From positions 7,835,726-7,899,725 of the forward strand of contig NC_063448.1 in assembly GCF_020379485.1 (NCBI RefSeq): DNA of 64,000 nucleotides. Reading direction: 5' to 3'. This document shows, in pieces, positions 34,742-47,205 of the stretch. A program made the translations under genes and the position numbers. The notes under the pieces were generated by a model. It had not been told where the DNA came from and made no database searches. It saw only the letters and a program-made list of their open reading frames with translations. The DNA comes from Brassica napus (Eukaryota; Streptophyta; Magnoliopsida; Brassicales; Brassicaceae). Position 1 is the stretch's first letter, and each line of letters opens with the position of its first letter.

Positions 34742-36178
34742 TTATTCATCTATGTGATTTCTAATCATCGAAAGAGCTTCATTGAAGTGAGTAGCTTTTG
34801 TTCGAAGATACTCTGTCCATGTGACCGATCGGTATAGTGGCGATCCAACAGGACTAACCAGTTTTGGTACAGGTGATATCTTGATATCAGATTGTGGACC
34901 CCAAAGGAAAGCTACCGACAACCTGGATCTGGTTTGGTTAACCCGAGCACGGTGTAGCACGCTTTTAAACAGTCCATTGGATAAGATGTGGAAGAGATCA
35001 CCGACGTTGACCACGAGAGAGCCTGGAACCGGTGGCACGGTTACCCAACCTAGATCATCACGGAATACTTGGAGACCTGCGGTATTGTTCTGGTGGAGAA
35101 TGGTTAGGAGGGTGGAGTCGGTATGGGCAGCTAGACCCATGGCCCGGTCCGGTTCAGGACAAACCGGATAGTGATTTAGCTGGAGCGCGGATTGGGCCCA
35201 GTCTGAATCTGAATTGGCACTGGCCCATTTAATGTCTTCTTCGCTGACTCCAAGTGAAGTTAGTGATAACCACATCAACTTGGATGCCAACTTTTGCATT
35301 TGTTCCTCGTACTCTTCAACGATGTCGCTGTTAATTAAGAAAAATACGAAATTTATCCATTAATTAATGCAAAAGAGATTTATACACAATCTGCATATGA
35401 ACACAATTAAAATTCGTACGTCCATTTGAATATATAGAAAAACAAAACAAAAGCAAGTTGGGCCTTTTTGTTTTCTCCGATAAGATTAAAACAAATATAT
35501 CTTCAAATCTAGAGGTGGGTCCACTATGCTAGATTTTCATTACATGCTTGTTTTAACTCTTAGTTCCACTAAACATTAATGACATGGCAAATTTTCGGTT
35601 TCTTCTGTTATTCATGGTCCTTGATATATATATATATGTATGTATTAACTATATATAAGGTTGAGTGTGTATATAGATATATACCAGTAGTTGTTAAGGT
35701 GATGTTGGGGCCAAAGTTTACGGAAGTCGTTGAGAGGGGAGCCGGTGATGGTAAAACCTTCGGACCACATTTGCTTATTGAAGAAAGATGAGATACGAGC
35801 GACGCCGTAGCCAGAGAAACCTGTCTCCGACCGAGCCGCCTTAAGCTTGCGGTGGACAGGTAGCTGAAAAAGACTGCCTGTGAGAAACTCAATGCCTTGG
35901 AGAAGTTCCAAAGGCACGCCGTGGTTTGCGATCTGGAACGCACCCCAAGTTCTACATGCGCTGCCGATTTGGTTGGCCGCGTCGGGGTGGTTCAGGTCAA
36001 TGAGAGGGATGTTTTCACTTGCGGCCGGAGGGGAAGGAGCGGCGTCCAAGAGGGGATCGTCTTTGGGGGTCCATGTGTAAGAATCAGGGAGCTCACTGAG
36101 GGATGTGAAGTCAGGTTGGTGAGAGTGTGGGAGGTGGATCGGATGGCCTCGAAAGACGTCTGTTAACATTGTAGGCAT
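34742..36178 (-). CDS. GA3OX1: Gibberellin 3-beta-dioxygenase GA3OX1 (GA4)
   Basis: Catalyses 3-beta-hydroxylation of GA9 and GA20 to bioactive GA4 and GA1, the final activation step in gibberellin synthesis; soluble, 2-oxoglutarate and Fe(II) dependent. Two exons, 36178-35685 and 35327-34742, separated by a 357-bp GT-AG intron after a split Cys codon, give 359 aa (Arabidopsis 358). The start MPTMLTDVFRGHPIHLPHSH is characteristic of the family. The DIOX_N domain lies about 50-155. Iron ligands are His233 and Asp235 (AAHTDST) and His290 (VLHRAR); Arg300/Ser302 (RSRLSVAF) bind 2-oxoglutarate. A TATA box (ACTATAAATA, minus strand, 36310-36301) lies about 125 bp upstream. In Arabidopsis the gene is light-induced in seeds and repressed by active gibberellin; the sequence does not show this directly. 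Confidence 0.96.
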
Positions 36179-36300
36179 CTTGCTCTCGAAAGAAGATTGT
36201 ACTTTGTAAAATTATAAAATCTGACAGATGTATTGTGTATTTTTCCTATGAAATGTGTATAATGTTTTGTGGTGGAAAATTATGGAAGAGTCGGAGAGTC

Positions 36301-36310
36301 TATTTATAGT
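36301..36310 (-). promoter_or_regulatory. GA3OX1 TATA box
   Basis: Reads ACTATAAATA on the minus strand, about 125 bp upstream of the GA3OX1 ATG, a normal distance given a short leader. Confidence 0.6.
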
Positions 36311-37138
36311 GGTAGAGCCGAGAGCAAGAGGAGGCAAAAAAAAAATCATATGAAACTCTTGTTTTGGTGTATTTGTATTGGTTTATTCGACTACTTTATT
36401 CAATTAACACAATACGAACAAACTAAACCTCTAGAAAATTATGGAGGTCCCGCCATTTTCCGTCTTTTGTAAGAAAATTATATATTATTTGTTATTGATT
36501 TATGCAAGATAAGGTATATATAGACATGATGGGTTGTCAAACTATATATAATTCAAACTGAAGTGGAGGTATTGTGATACATTTTGTCTTTCAAATCTTA
36601 AAGTTCACATTTGAAAGAGAAAAAAAAACTTATTTAAGAAAGTGATTAATGTGTAGAGGTGATAAGATGTGATTATAACCTCATACGGTTAGACAAACAA
36701 ATGAAAAAGAAAGAAAGAGACAAATGTTTGTTTGTCTAATTGTTTTGTTTTTGTTGGTTTGGTGTTATTTCCTTGCTATTGGAATAAGATTATCAAACAA
36801 TTAATTTCTTTTTTTTTAATTAAACAATTAATATCTTGATGACACGCTTCCTCATTTTCAGTTATTGAAAAAAGAAAATTCTAAATTTCTTTTAAAATCA
36901 ATTATTAAGTAATTTATATACACAACCATATCCAATAAAGCACTATAAATTAATAATATTTGGATTATGAATTCATATCAATTTATAAAATGTTTTATTT
37001 TTAGTTTCTCTATTATAGAATATATTGTTATAAAATAAGAAAAAGTTGATTTTACCATATATACATTAGCTAAGTTTTACAAATTACTTTCATATTGTAT
37101 TATTCAATGATTTGGTGTATATGAAATATGTTTCATTT
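36311..37138. other. GA3OX1 distal upstream DNA
   Basis: AT-rich with several A/T homopolymer runs. No ORF, MITE or clear regulatory motif recognised. Confidence 0.35.
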
Positions 37139-38278
37139 GGGAGGATTTATTAAATATAACTCAAAATTTGATTTTGATTGCAAAAGTATACCCAAACTTG
37201 AATCAAATGCAAAAGTAACCCAAAAGCCTTATAAAATTACAGTCAGCCCCTTGTGACATAAGAAAAAAAAAACAGAACTCATTTTTACGAATATATCCCC
37301 GCTAAGTCTTCTGAGTCTTCTGAGATTCTGTTAAGTCTTCTGGACGATGTCCACGGAAGTCGTCTGGTATAGTTGATCTTAAAAATAATTTATAAATTTT
37401 GTAAAAAATATTTTGATAAGCGAAAAATGAAAATCATGTAGTTATAAACAGTTTTAAGTGATATAAATTAAGATATAATAAAATTGAATTATTTTCAACA
37501 TAGATCAGTGAAAGTAGTGAATCATGATATTCTTTGGTCTAGGGTTTGACAACATATGTTATAGTATTGTATGTATTTTTAGGGTTAGATTTTGGAAAGC
37601 TTAAATGTATTTTTGAAAAATTAAATTTTTATCTACATGTGATTATTTCTCTGTATAGTAAACACTTTTTAAGTTTAATTTGATTTTATGAAGTGTTTAG
37701 TTAGTTAATTTAGATTCTGGGTTATGTTTAGGGTCTAGACGACTAACATGTAAGTCTTCTGGGAAGTCTTCTAACTCCCGTTAAAAATATTTTAGTTTTC
37801 CGCTAAAAATATTGAAGTCTTCTGGGCGACTTACAAGTAAGTCGTCTAGTAAGTCTTCTGATTGAAAATATTTAACATTATTGGAATTTTTGTCTCCATA
37901 TATAAAAAAAATATTTACACATTCTCTCTCCTCCTCTTAAATGGCTGCAGCAAAAATGGTATGTTACTCATTCTAAAACTCTCCAACCTCTCTCTAATCT
38001 CTTTGAATTTATAAACACCAAACTTTATATCAATTTATTGTTTTTGTCTCAAGTCTTTCTCACTAATTTATCTTATTTTGCAGATTTTTCATCACATGGT
38101 TCTCATCTTCCACTCATTTAAAGGTAGATCTAATAATTTTAGATATGTATTTTTGTGTGTTCTATAAAGGTAGATCTATCTAATATTCTACTCATTTTCT
38201 CTGCTTTTAAGCCATTTGAACGTTTTTGGAGATGCAGGTTTTTCAGATCTGGATTTGGATATGCAATTTTTCAGATCT

Positions 38279-38350
38279 GGAAGTCTTCCAGACGGCTTCC
38301 AGGAAGTCTTCCAGACGGCTTCCAGGAAGTCTTCCAGACGGCTTCCAGGA
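38279..38350 (+). repeat. 23-bp tandem array in element B
   Basis: Three head-to-tail copies of a 23-bp unit beginning GGAAGTCTTCCAGACGGC, then a partial copy ending GGAAGTCTTCTGACGG. It occupies the position of the 11-bp array in element A but has a different unit. Confidence 0.8.
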
Positions 38351-39252
38351 AGTCTTCTGACGGAGTCTTCTCCAATGTCTCCCTTTCATAATAGATCTGA
38401 GTGTTTTGGTAAGTTCTTATGTTGATTTTTCTTCATTTGGTAACCTCTTGTTGCATAAAATTCATTATTTTTTCCCAAACTAAAACTCTTCAAACCCACT
38501 CTAATCTATTTGACTTGAAAACACTAAACTTTATATGAATTTTTCATTTTTGTCTCATGTCTTTCTCACTAATCTATCTTTTTGTTGCAGGTTTTAATCA
38601 TAAGATTCACATCTTCCACTTGGATATGTATTTTGTGTGTTCTATAAAAGTAATTTTCCACTCATTTTCTCTGTTTTTAAGCTATTTGAACGTTTTTTGA
38701 TATGATATGCAGGTTTTACAGATCTGGGTTTGATATACATGTTTTTCAGATCTGGATCAGACTTTGGAAGACTTATGGGAAGTCTTCTAAAATATAATGC
38801 GCTAGAAGACTTCCAGGAAGTCTTCCAGATGACTTCCAGGAAGTCTTCTGACGGGGTCTTCTTCCATATCAAGTGGAGTCTAAGCTTGTCTTTGTAGAGG
38901 AATGATGTATAATAGTTTTGTTTGTGGTCTGTTTTGTGATTTGCATGTGTACTCCTTTAGTTGTGACTTTTTTGTAAATTTGAAGAGATATTAATGAAAA
39001 AGTTTGGTAAATATGTTCATTTTCCACGACATTATCTTGCCAAAATTACTTGACATAATTGAAGTTATTGATACAACTTCAATAGCAAAACACAATAACA
39101 CAAAAAATTAATCAAATTTATTACAACTAAGGGAGAAGAATTCTCAAGAAAACTTAGTCAAATTCACAAAAGATAAAACATTACATAAGTTCAAAGCTAG
39201 AACACTTTCATTAGATACATAAGTAAAAAGTATATCTTATGATCTGAGAAGA

Positions 39253-40639
39253 TGATATCTTGCATATTTGCATTGTTTTATCCATTCATTCATAAACATT
39301 TTCATCATAGAGATTAGGATTTAGACATGTTTAGGTTGCATTTTGCATACATGAGTCTCTATTAGGTACTGGAGTGCCACATGGAGTTCTTGGGGACATT
39401 TGGATGCATCTGGAGCTCAAAGGAGGTGAAATAGGTGATCATTAAACGATCAGAGCATGGGAGCGACCTCCCGGAGCGACATCACGAAGTCGCTGTGTCC
39501 CACCTCTCAGAGCGACCTTCCTAAAGCGACGCCATGAAGTCGCTCGCGTTATCGTTACTCCGAACAGTCTTAGATGACCCTGGAGCGACCTCTCAGAGCG
39601 ACCTACCAAGGTCGCTCCCGATCCAGAGTGACCCGTTGGAGCGACACACCAAAGTCGCTCGCGACCATCGGCCCTGGAGCGACTTCCCGGAGCGACACCT
39701 GCAAGTCGCTCCGCGTTGTTCTGCTGCCGAAAATCATGATTTCTCAAGGACCTTTTTGCAATTTATTTTGGACGTTTTGTACTTGGAAAAACCTATGTTT
39801 TAAAGATCTTTGGTAGCCACCAGAGGCTGATTATCTTGGATCTATTGAGAAATACACAAAAACTCTCTTGAGAAGTTCATCTCTTGGATTTTGATTGTTA
39901 TGTTCTTGTGTTATTGTTGATTTCTTATATTTTTCTCTACATGATTAATCTGAAATCCAATTTGGGTTTAAGAGGAATCATGGAGATTAGTGAGTAATCA
40001 CTTTTTGAATTCATGGGTTAGAGAGATTAATGGTGATTAGGTTAGTTCTAGGATGTTTTAGTGTAGATCATTCTTGTTCCTTGCTAGTAGAGTATTCATA
40101 ATGCATCTTTTGAGTTGGCCACTCAAAAGTTGATCAATAGACATTTTCCACCCAAAAGGTGTTTGATGAAATGTCTGAGACAACTCTCCTAGGCTTTTAG
40201 TATACTTTGCCAAAGACATTTGTTGTTAAAGGTGCTAAGATAGCTAATAGACTTGTTAGTAATGATTGCTTTCATATTATTCAACCAAAGACATTTGATG
40301 TTTGAGATATGTTAGCAAATGGGCATTCATCTAGACATAGAACTTGCTTAGAATTGTGTCTAGGCTTAAGGTTGATAGTTTGATTGATCATTTGCCATCC
40401 TTAGTTCGATACTTGATCACCCAAGGTCTAATCCCTATGCCCATGAGTTCTCTTTTCCCTTAGTAAAGAAAGTCATTTCATTTATCATTAATCATTAGTT
40501 TAGAAACCTTTTAAATCATTGGTTGCACTTAGATTAAGTGAGTACTTGCATTCTCAGTGCTTTGATATCCCTCAGAACTGGTTCGACAAACACTATACTA
40601 CAACATTTGCCTTAGGAGCCTTGAAAACTTTTAATATCA
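39253..40639 (+). repeat. Athila-like 5' LTR
   Basis: 1387 bp. The segment 39455-39715 carries many GGAGCGAC and GTCGCTCC motifs in both orientations, which could pair into hairpins. Short ORFs there (both strands) follow from this repeat and are not genes. Confidence 0.92.
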
Positions 40640-40642
40640 AAT

Positions 40643-40656
40643 TGGCGCCGTTGCCA
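40643..40656 (+). other. Primer-binding site of the Athila-like element
   Basis: TGGCGCCGTTGCCA lies 3 bp after the 5' LTR, the usual place, and matches the tRNA-Asp type primer site known for Athila relatives. Confidence 0.75.
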
Positions 40657-40759
40657 AATTCTGAGTAGATTTAAACATTGAGATTTAGTCACTTGCTTGA
40701 GACTAAGTCATTTTAATTTTGTTTTGTTACTGATTCTTCTTCTTCACCTACCTTTCACT

Positions 40760-43219
40760 TTCAGGTGTATGAACTTGAGGAGCAGGGGTCCATCAAACCT
40801 AGTTCCAATAGTAGCAGACATCAGAGCTTTTGAGAGGGAGTGTGCTAGATCTAGAAGAGAAGAAGAACAACAAGCCCACTTGCAGAGATTGGATATTGAT
40901 ATGGCGGATCCACCGCAAGGGGCAGAACACCAACCGCGGGCAGCTCGACCCATTGGTACTTATGACCGGCCCAACATTCATGGTCACAGACTGGGAATCT
41001 GAGCACCGGCTGTGGCAGCCAACAACTTTGAGGTCAAGTCCGGACTCCTCAATGTGATCGAGAACAACAAATATCATGGCTTGGCTTTAGAGGACCCATT
41101 CGATCACTTGGACAGGTTCGACAGCTACTGTGGGTTGTCAAAAACCAATGGTGTGTTAGAGGATGCCTTAAAGCTGAAGTTATTCCCTTTCTCTTTGGGG
41201 GATAAGGCACGTTAGTGGGAGAAGTCTCTACCCAGCGACTCTATCACTACTTGGGATGAGTGCAAGAGAGCATTCTTGGAGAAATTTTTCTCATCCTCAA
41301 GAACTGCTAAGCTGAGAATTGAGATCTCCAGTTTCCAACAGAAGAACTTGGAAGGATTCAGTGAAGCCTGGGAGAGATTCAAAGGCTATCAAACCAAATG
41401 CCCACATCATGGTTTCTCTAAAGAGAGCTTGCTCAGTACCTTCTACAGAGGTGTCCTTCCTAAGTACAGAGCCAGATTGGATACAGATAGCAATGGGTTC
41501 TTCTTAGGAAGAACTGAAGATGATGCAGAAGAGCTGGTTGACAACATGGTGAAAAGTGATGCAGTCTACAGTGCAGATTACGACAGGGGCAGTAGGGGTG
41601 ATGATAAGCAGACGAGGAAAGAGATCAAGGCTCTCCAGGATAAGATAGACATCCTCCTTGCTGATAAAGCCACACAAGAGCAGCTGCACTTTGTTGGTAA
41701 CCCAAACCAAGAAGCAACATATGTTGTCCATGAAGTTGAGGGTTTGGAAGGGCAAGAAGAGTTGTGTTTCATCAACAACAATGGTAGCTGGTACAAGAAA
41801 GAGCCCAACTTTCAGTACAACAACTACCAACAGAAATCCTATCCTAACAACCAACAGAGTGGTTATCCGCCTAGGAACTACCAGCAAGGCAACTATCAAC
41901 CTCAGCAAAACCATCCTCCTGGTTTCTCCAACAAAGGGAACCAGTCTTCTCAACAACAACCTAATCCTTCTACCTCTACTCCTCAGGAAAGCAGCACTGA
42001 TGTTCTACTGAAACATATCTTGGAGTCTCAGACTAGAAGTGAAAAGCAGGTTGGATATGAGTTGAAAAACCTTCACTCCAAGATTGATGGAAGTTACAAT
42101 GAGCTCAACAACAAGTTCAGGGCTTTGGAAAACCAGTTCGCTTCCATGACAACTCACCAGAATCGCCAGCAAGGGTCTCTACCTGGAAAATCTGAGCAAA
42201 AACCCAAGGAGTATTGCAATGTTGTCCTCTCTACAACTTCTTCAGGGATTGAATTGAGTAACCACAAGAAAGAGGTAGATGAAATTGAAAGATTGGTGTT
42301 TGGAGCTGAGATTGAACAGGTTCAGCATCTGATTGTAGCAACAGCTGAAACAAAGATTGTGGAGGAAGCTGACAAAATGGTTGAAGTAAAGATTTTGAAG
42401 GGAGATGCACCCATGGCTGAGAAACCAGTTGCGAAGAGAGCTACCCAGAAGCTGAAAGGGGTCAAGCTGGAGGACACCATTGAGGTTGAGCAGTCACCCT
42501 ATGACAAGCTCCCATTTCCACAAAGGGTCCTCACCAAAACTGAAAAGAAGGTGATTTCCAAGTTCAGAAAAGACTTAAGTGATATTGGAGTTAAGCTTCC
42601 AGAGATCTCGGGTATGCGTGAGGCTCATGTCCAAATGATGCTCATCAAGGACATTGTAGACCACCAAGCATAAGTAGCAGAGCTTCTCAACATTTCAACT
42701 TTGAAACTTGATCCAGCCATCACACCAAAGTCTCTCCCTAAACTAGAATCCCAAGGGAAGTTCACCTTGTCTTGTTCCCTTGGTAAGCTCACCTTTGATG
42801 ATGCTCTTGTTGATTCTGGTGCAACTGTGAATGTGATCTCAATGGAGATGGTGAAGAGTCTTGAGATTGAACACATGGAGCACAATACTTCCTCTCTCAC
42901 GTTTGGGGATTCTTCTTCTACTACCCCTATTGGTCTCATCAAGGATTTCCCTTTGAAGATTGGATCTTGCACCATCCCTATAGACCTCACTGTCTTGAAG
43001 ATGGCAACTGAGAAGAGAGTTCCATTGATCCTGGGCACACCATTCCTTACTATTGTGGGTGCTTGCATCGATTTCGCCAAAAAGAAGGTCACACTCCTCA
43101 ATGTCAACAAAGCTGTCTCTTACCCAATTCAGCCTCCACTGGATGTTGAGTATTGTGGAACCATCACTTGTGGAGACTCCTACATTGAGAAGGATCCTCC
43201 TTCTCCACTTTCCACTTGA
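40760..43219 (+). pseudogene. Gag-protease ORF with three in-frame stops
   Basis: One reading frame from about 40760 (ATG) to TGA at 43217-43219. The gag domain includes NNFEVKSGLLNVIENN, YHGLALEDPFDHL and the WEKSLPSDSITTWDEC to FKGYQTKCPHHG region; a Gln/Asn-rich stretch follows (about 41800-42020). The protease segment has LVDSGATVNVIS and PLILGTPFL near 42805-43050, a retropepsin-like active site. Stops interrupt at TGA 41000-41002, TAG 41213-41215 and TAA 42671-42673; the first two are each one C-to-T change from CGA and CAG. The frame is otherwise intact, consistent with a young element. Confidence 0.85.
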
Positions 43220-43399
43220 GGTACTTCTCTACTTTCCCTTGTATATACCATTTCATTTTTGCATATTAGCTTTTTCTTTTGGGTATCTCTCTCTACTTGA
43301 CAACACAGAGACTGTGTCATTTAAGTTTGGGGGAGGTACCAATTATTTGACCATGTTTGCTTTGATGATCTTTCATTGAGTCTTGCATACATACCTTTT

Positions 43400-43442
<43 letters not shown>

Positions 43443-44768
43443 TAGATTGCATCACTTGCATTTTTAGGAGAGTCTAGAGCATATAGGTTGCATTCACTTG
43501 CATTGGGAGCAATGATTTTAAATGCATTGTAAAGAACACTACGTTGCACCTGAGTAGCATTTGCACCCCTCAAAAACACTTGTATGCTTCGAGCCTTGAA
43601 GACTCTTCCTGAATCTCATTAGTTGCTGAAACTCAGTCTTTGATGCCAACTACAACTTTATTTGAACTGAACGAACTTAATACTTCTTGCTCATGGTCCC
43701 TTGTGTACTGAGTCATGGCTATACACACCTGAGTTGTCACATCCTTTATGCCAATCTTATTTTGACAAAATCTAGTGGTAGACCACTCCCAAAACCTTTC
43801 CCTCCTTTTAAGCTTTCATTGTTTGATGAGTGAGGCCTTCTTCGGAAAGTCTTACATGTGCATAATGTTGAGAGTATCGGGAACGACAATGTTTGATCTT
43901 CATTCTTGCTAGATTAGACACTCTATTGTCTAGCTATAGGTGGGGGGTGAGAGTTGTGATTATGATTTGGGAGCAATGAAAAAAGAAAAGAAATGACTCT
44001 TTGTGTTCAAGTGAATTGTCTTATTGGGATAAGTAGAAAAACCTCTAGCTCAATTTATGAAAAGTCTTGGCCCCCATCTAAAAAAAATTGGAAAAAAAAA
44101 AAGAAAAAAAAATATGAAAAGAAAAGAAAAAGAAAGAAAAATGGGGCTAGCAAAGTTGTTAGGAGCTAAGTAATGTTTTGAGGTTGTGAAAAATCCCTTG
44201 TAGATTTCAAAGAGAAGGAGTTAATGTTCTTAGGATCTTTTGGTGAGAGATGTGAGTTGGGTTTGACATTTGGGAATGATTGTGTAACTTGTATGTTTGG
44301 GAAAATTGTAGAACAATGGAGATTGAGCATTGTATGCATGAGTTGGTCCCTTTCTTAGATATATTATGTGCAATGTCAAGGCTACTTGTTTTGAGAGTAA
44401 ACCACCTTAAAGATCATATATTTTGAACCTCTTGACTCACTTGACTAAAAGCCTTCCCTTACCCAACCAAATGACTTGGACCAACTGACCATTTGCAAGA
44501 ATTCACTTGATGTCTTATGCTTAATGAATGTGAGAGTTGGTTGATTTGAATGTGTGGATGCTTGATGATGAGTATAAGGGCAAAAAGGAGTTGAGATAGG
44601 CCTAGAGAAGCTAGAGTGTAATAAGAGAGTGTGCTCATGTTGGATTAGATGTTGAATTGAGTGCTAGTTGTGTTTCTCTTGGCTAAGAGCTCCCATCTTC
44701 AAACCTCTCTCCCTATGAGTTCTAGAAAGTTCACTTGTGGACAAGTAAAAGAACAAGTTTGGGGGAGT
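43220..44768 (+). other. Non-coding interior of the Athila-like element
   Basis: About 1.5 kb between protease and 3' LTR. It includes a run of 35 or more A residues (from about 43403) and an A-rich stretch near 44080-44145. No RT, integrase or env-like ORF is present on either strand. It ends in the purine-rich TTTGGGGGAGT. Confidence 0.75.
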
Positions 44769-46155
44769 TGATATCTTGCATATTTGCATTGTTTTATCCA
44801 TTCATTCATAAACATTTTCATCATAGAGATTAGGATTTAGACATGTTTAGGTTGCATTTTGCATACATGAGTCTCTATTAGGTATTGAAGTGCCACATGG
44901 AGTTCTTGGGGACATTTGGATGCATCTGGAGCTCAAAGGAGGTGAAATAGGTGATCATTAAACGATCAGAGCATGGGAGCGACCTCCCGGAGCGACATCA
45001 CGAAGTCGCTGTGTCCCACCTCTCAGAGCGACCTTCCTAAAGCGACGCCATGAAGTCGCTCGCGTTCTCGTTACTCCGAACAGTCTTAGATGACCCTGGA
45101 GCGACCTCTCAGAGCGACCTACCAAGGTCGCTCCTGATCCAGAGTGACCCGTTGGAGCGACACACCAAAGTCGCTTGCGACCATCGGCCCTGGAGCGACT
45201 TCCCGGAGCGACACCTGCAAGTCGCTCCGCGTTGTTCTGCTGCCGAAAATCATGATTTCTCAAGGACCTTTTTGCAATTTATTTTGGACGTTTTGTACTT
45301 GGAAAAACCTATGTTTTAAAGATCTTTGGTAGCCACCAGAGGCTGATTATCTTGGATCTATTGAGAAATACACAAAAACTCTCTTGAGAAGTTCATCTCT
45401 TAGATTTTGATTGTTATGTTCTTGTGTTATTGTTGATTTCTTATATTTTTCTCTACATGATTAATTTGAAATCCAATATGGGTTTAAGAGGAATCATGGA
45501 GATTAGTGAGTAATCACTTTTTGAATTCATGGGTTAGGGAGATTAAGGGTGATTAGGTTAGTTCTAGGATGTTTTAGTGTAGATCATTCTTGTTCTTTGC
45601 TAGTAGAGTATTCATAATGCATCTTCTGAGTTGGCCACTCAAAAGTTGATCAATAGACATTTTCCACCCAAAAGGTGTTTGATGAAATGTCTGAGACAAC
45701 TCTCCTAGGCTTTTAGTATACTTTGCCAAAGACATTTGTTGTTAAAAGTGCTAAGATAGCTAATAGACTTGTTAGTAATGATTGCTTTCATATTATTCAA
45801 CCAAAGACATTTGATGTTTGAGATATGTTAGCAAATGAGCATTCATCTAGACATAGAACTTGCTTAGAATTGTGTCTAGGCTTAAGGTTGATAGTTTGAT
45901 TGATCATTTGCCATCCTTAGTTCGATACTTGATCACCCAAGGTCTAATCTCTATGCCCATGAGTTCTCTTTTCCCTTAGTAAAGAAAGTCATTTCATTTA
46001 TCATTAATCATTAGTTTAGAAACCTTTTAAATCATTGGTTGCACTTAGATTAAGTGAGTACTTGCATTCTCAGTGCTTTGATATCCCTCAGAACTGGTTC
46101 GACAAACACTATACTACAACATTTGCCTTAGGAGCCTTGAAAACTCTTAATATCA
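44769..46155 (+). repeat. Athila-like 3' LTR
   Basis: 1387 bp, nearly identical to the 5' LTR, with the same GGAGCGAC/GTCGCTCC block. Followed by target duplication GAAGA. Confidence 0.92.
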
Positions 46156-46430
46156 GAAGACACATTAAACCATGTTACTTGATATTCTTGAAGTTACTTA
46201 ACACTTTTGAAAATTAAATAAACATATCTTAAAGTTACTTAACAAATCTACAAAAACTAACGTAGAAACTTTACTAAGCATGAATGTTGGTAGCCTTATA
46301 AATATCACCAATTAAGTTATAAATTTTATTCAGTAGCCCCAATATTGACTAATATACATGAATTAACAAAAAAAAAAATTAAAAAATCTTTATAGTTTTA
46401 GAGAAAATGAAAGTTTATTAAACATTGACG

Positions 46431-47205
46431 CAGACGACTTCCACGGAGGTCGTCTGGTAGACTTCTAGGAAGTCGTCCATTTAGGTTAGTTTTGCAATTG
46501 ATTTTTAACCTAGACGACTTACATGGAAGTCGTCCATCTTTGTTTGTTAAAAAAAAAATCGAGACGACTTAGGGAAAATGGGTTAGTTTTGCATTTGACC
46601 GGATTGTGTGAGAAATTTGACTTTTCCTGGACGACTTACATGGAAGTCGTCCAGTAGAAAATTAAAAAATAAATATTTTGTTATACCTAGACGACTTCCA
46701 TGTAAGTCGTCTCAAGTTAGTTTTGCAATTGAAAAATAATACAAAATATTTTTTTTTTCTAGACGACTTACACGGAAGTTGTCCGTCCGACGACTTACAT
46801 GAAAGTCGTCCAAGATAAGCAAGGTTTGACCAAAATCTCGGAATAAAATCATGGACGACTTCTGTGTAAGTCGTCTAGACAAAAATAATTTTTTTTTGTT
46901 TTATTTTTTCAATTGCAAAACTAACCTGAGACGACTTACATGGAAGTCGTCTAGATATAACAAAATATTGATTTTTTAATTTTCTACTGTAAGTCGTCCA
47001 GGAAAAGTTAAATTTCTGACACAATCCGGCCCATTTACCTTAGACGACTTACATTGAAGTCGTCTCGATTTTTTTTTAACAAATAAAGATTGACGACTTT
47101 CATGTAAGTCGTCTAGAAAAACACATTTAAAAGTCAATTGCAAAATTAACCTCTGCATTGAGCAGAAGACTTCCATGTAAGTCGTCTACAGCCAGAGGAC
47201 TTCGA
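46431..47205. repeat. Large foldback in element B
   Basis: Inverted arms of nearly 0.4 kb centred near 46817. GGTTAGTTTTGCAATTGA at 46484 pairs with its near-complement ending at 47151. The centre reads AAGGTTTGACCAAAATCTCG, almost the same as in element A. Internal GACGACTTACATGGAAGTCG-type palindromes recur about every 100 bp. Confidence 0.75.

Larger units (their letters stand above)
39253..46155 (+). mobile_element. Athila-like LTR element with gag-protease only (TR-GAG type)
   Basis: 6.9 kb, flanked by the 5-bp duplication GAAGA (39248-39252 and 46156-46160). The two 1387-bp LTRs start TGATATC and end ATATCA. TGGCGCCGTTGCC directly after the 5' LTR matches the Asp-tRNA type primer site of Athila/Gypsy elements, and TTTGGGGGAGT precedes the 3' LTR. 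The interior encodes gag and an aspartic protease, then about 1.5 kb with no coding. RT, RNase H and integrase are absent, so it can move only with help from other elements. I count roughly 15 substitutions between LTRs and no length difference, so insertion is recent. Confidence 0.9.

Noticed and set aside
35597..36166. ORFs on the plus strand and in the second minus frame over GA3OX1 exon 1
   Set aside because: Shadows of the GA3OX1 frame; no independent start, splice or domain evidence.
39442..39803. ORFs on both strands in the Athila-like LTR (repeated at 44958-45319)
   Set aside because: Produced by the GGAGCGAC/GTCGCTCC repeat block; present in both LTRs and without recognisable domains.
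42625..43110. 161-codon ORF (-) opposite the protease
   Set aside because: Shadow of the gag-protease frame on the other strand.
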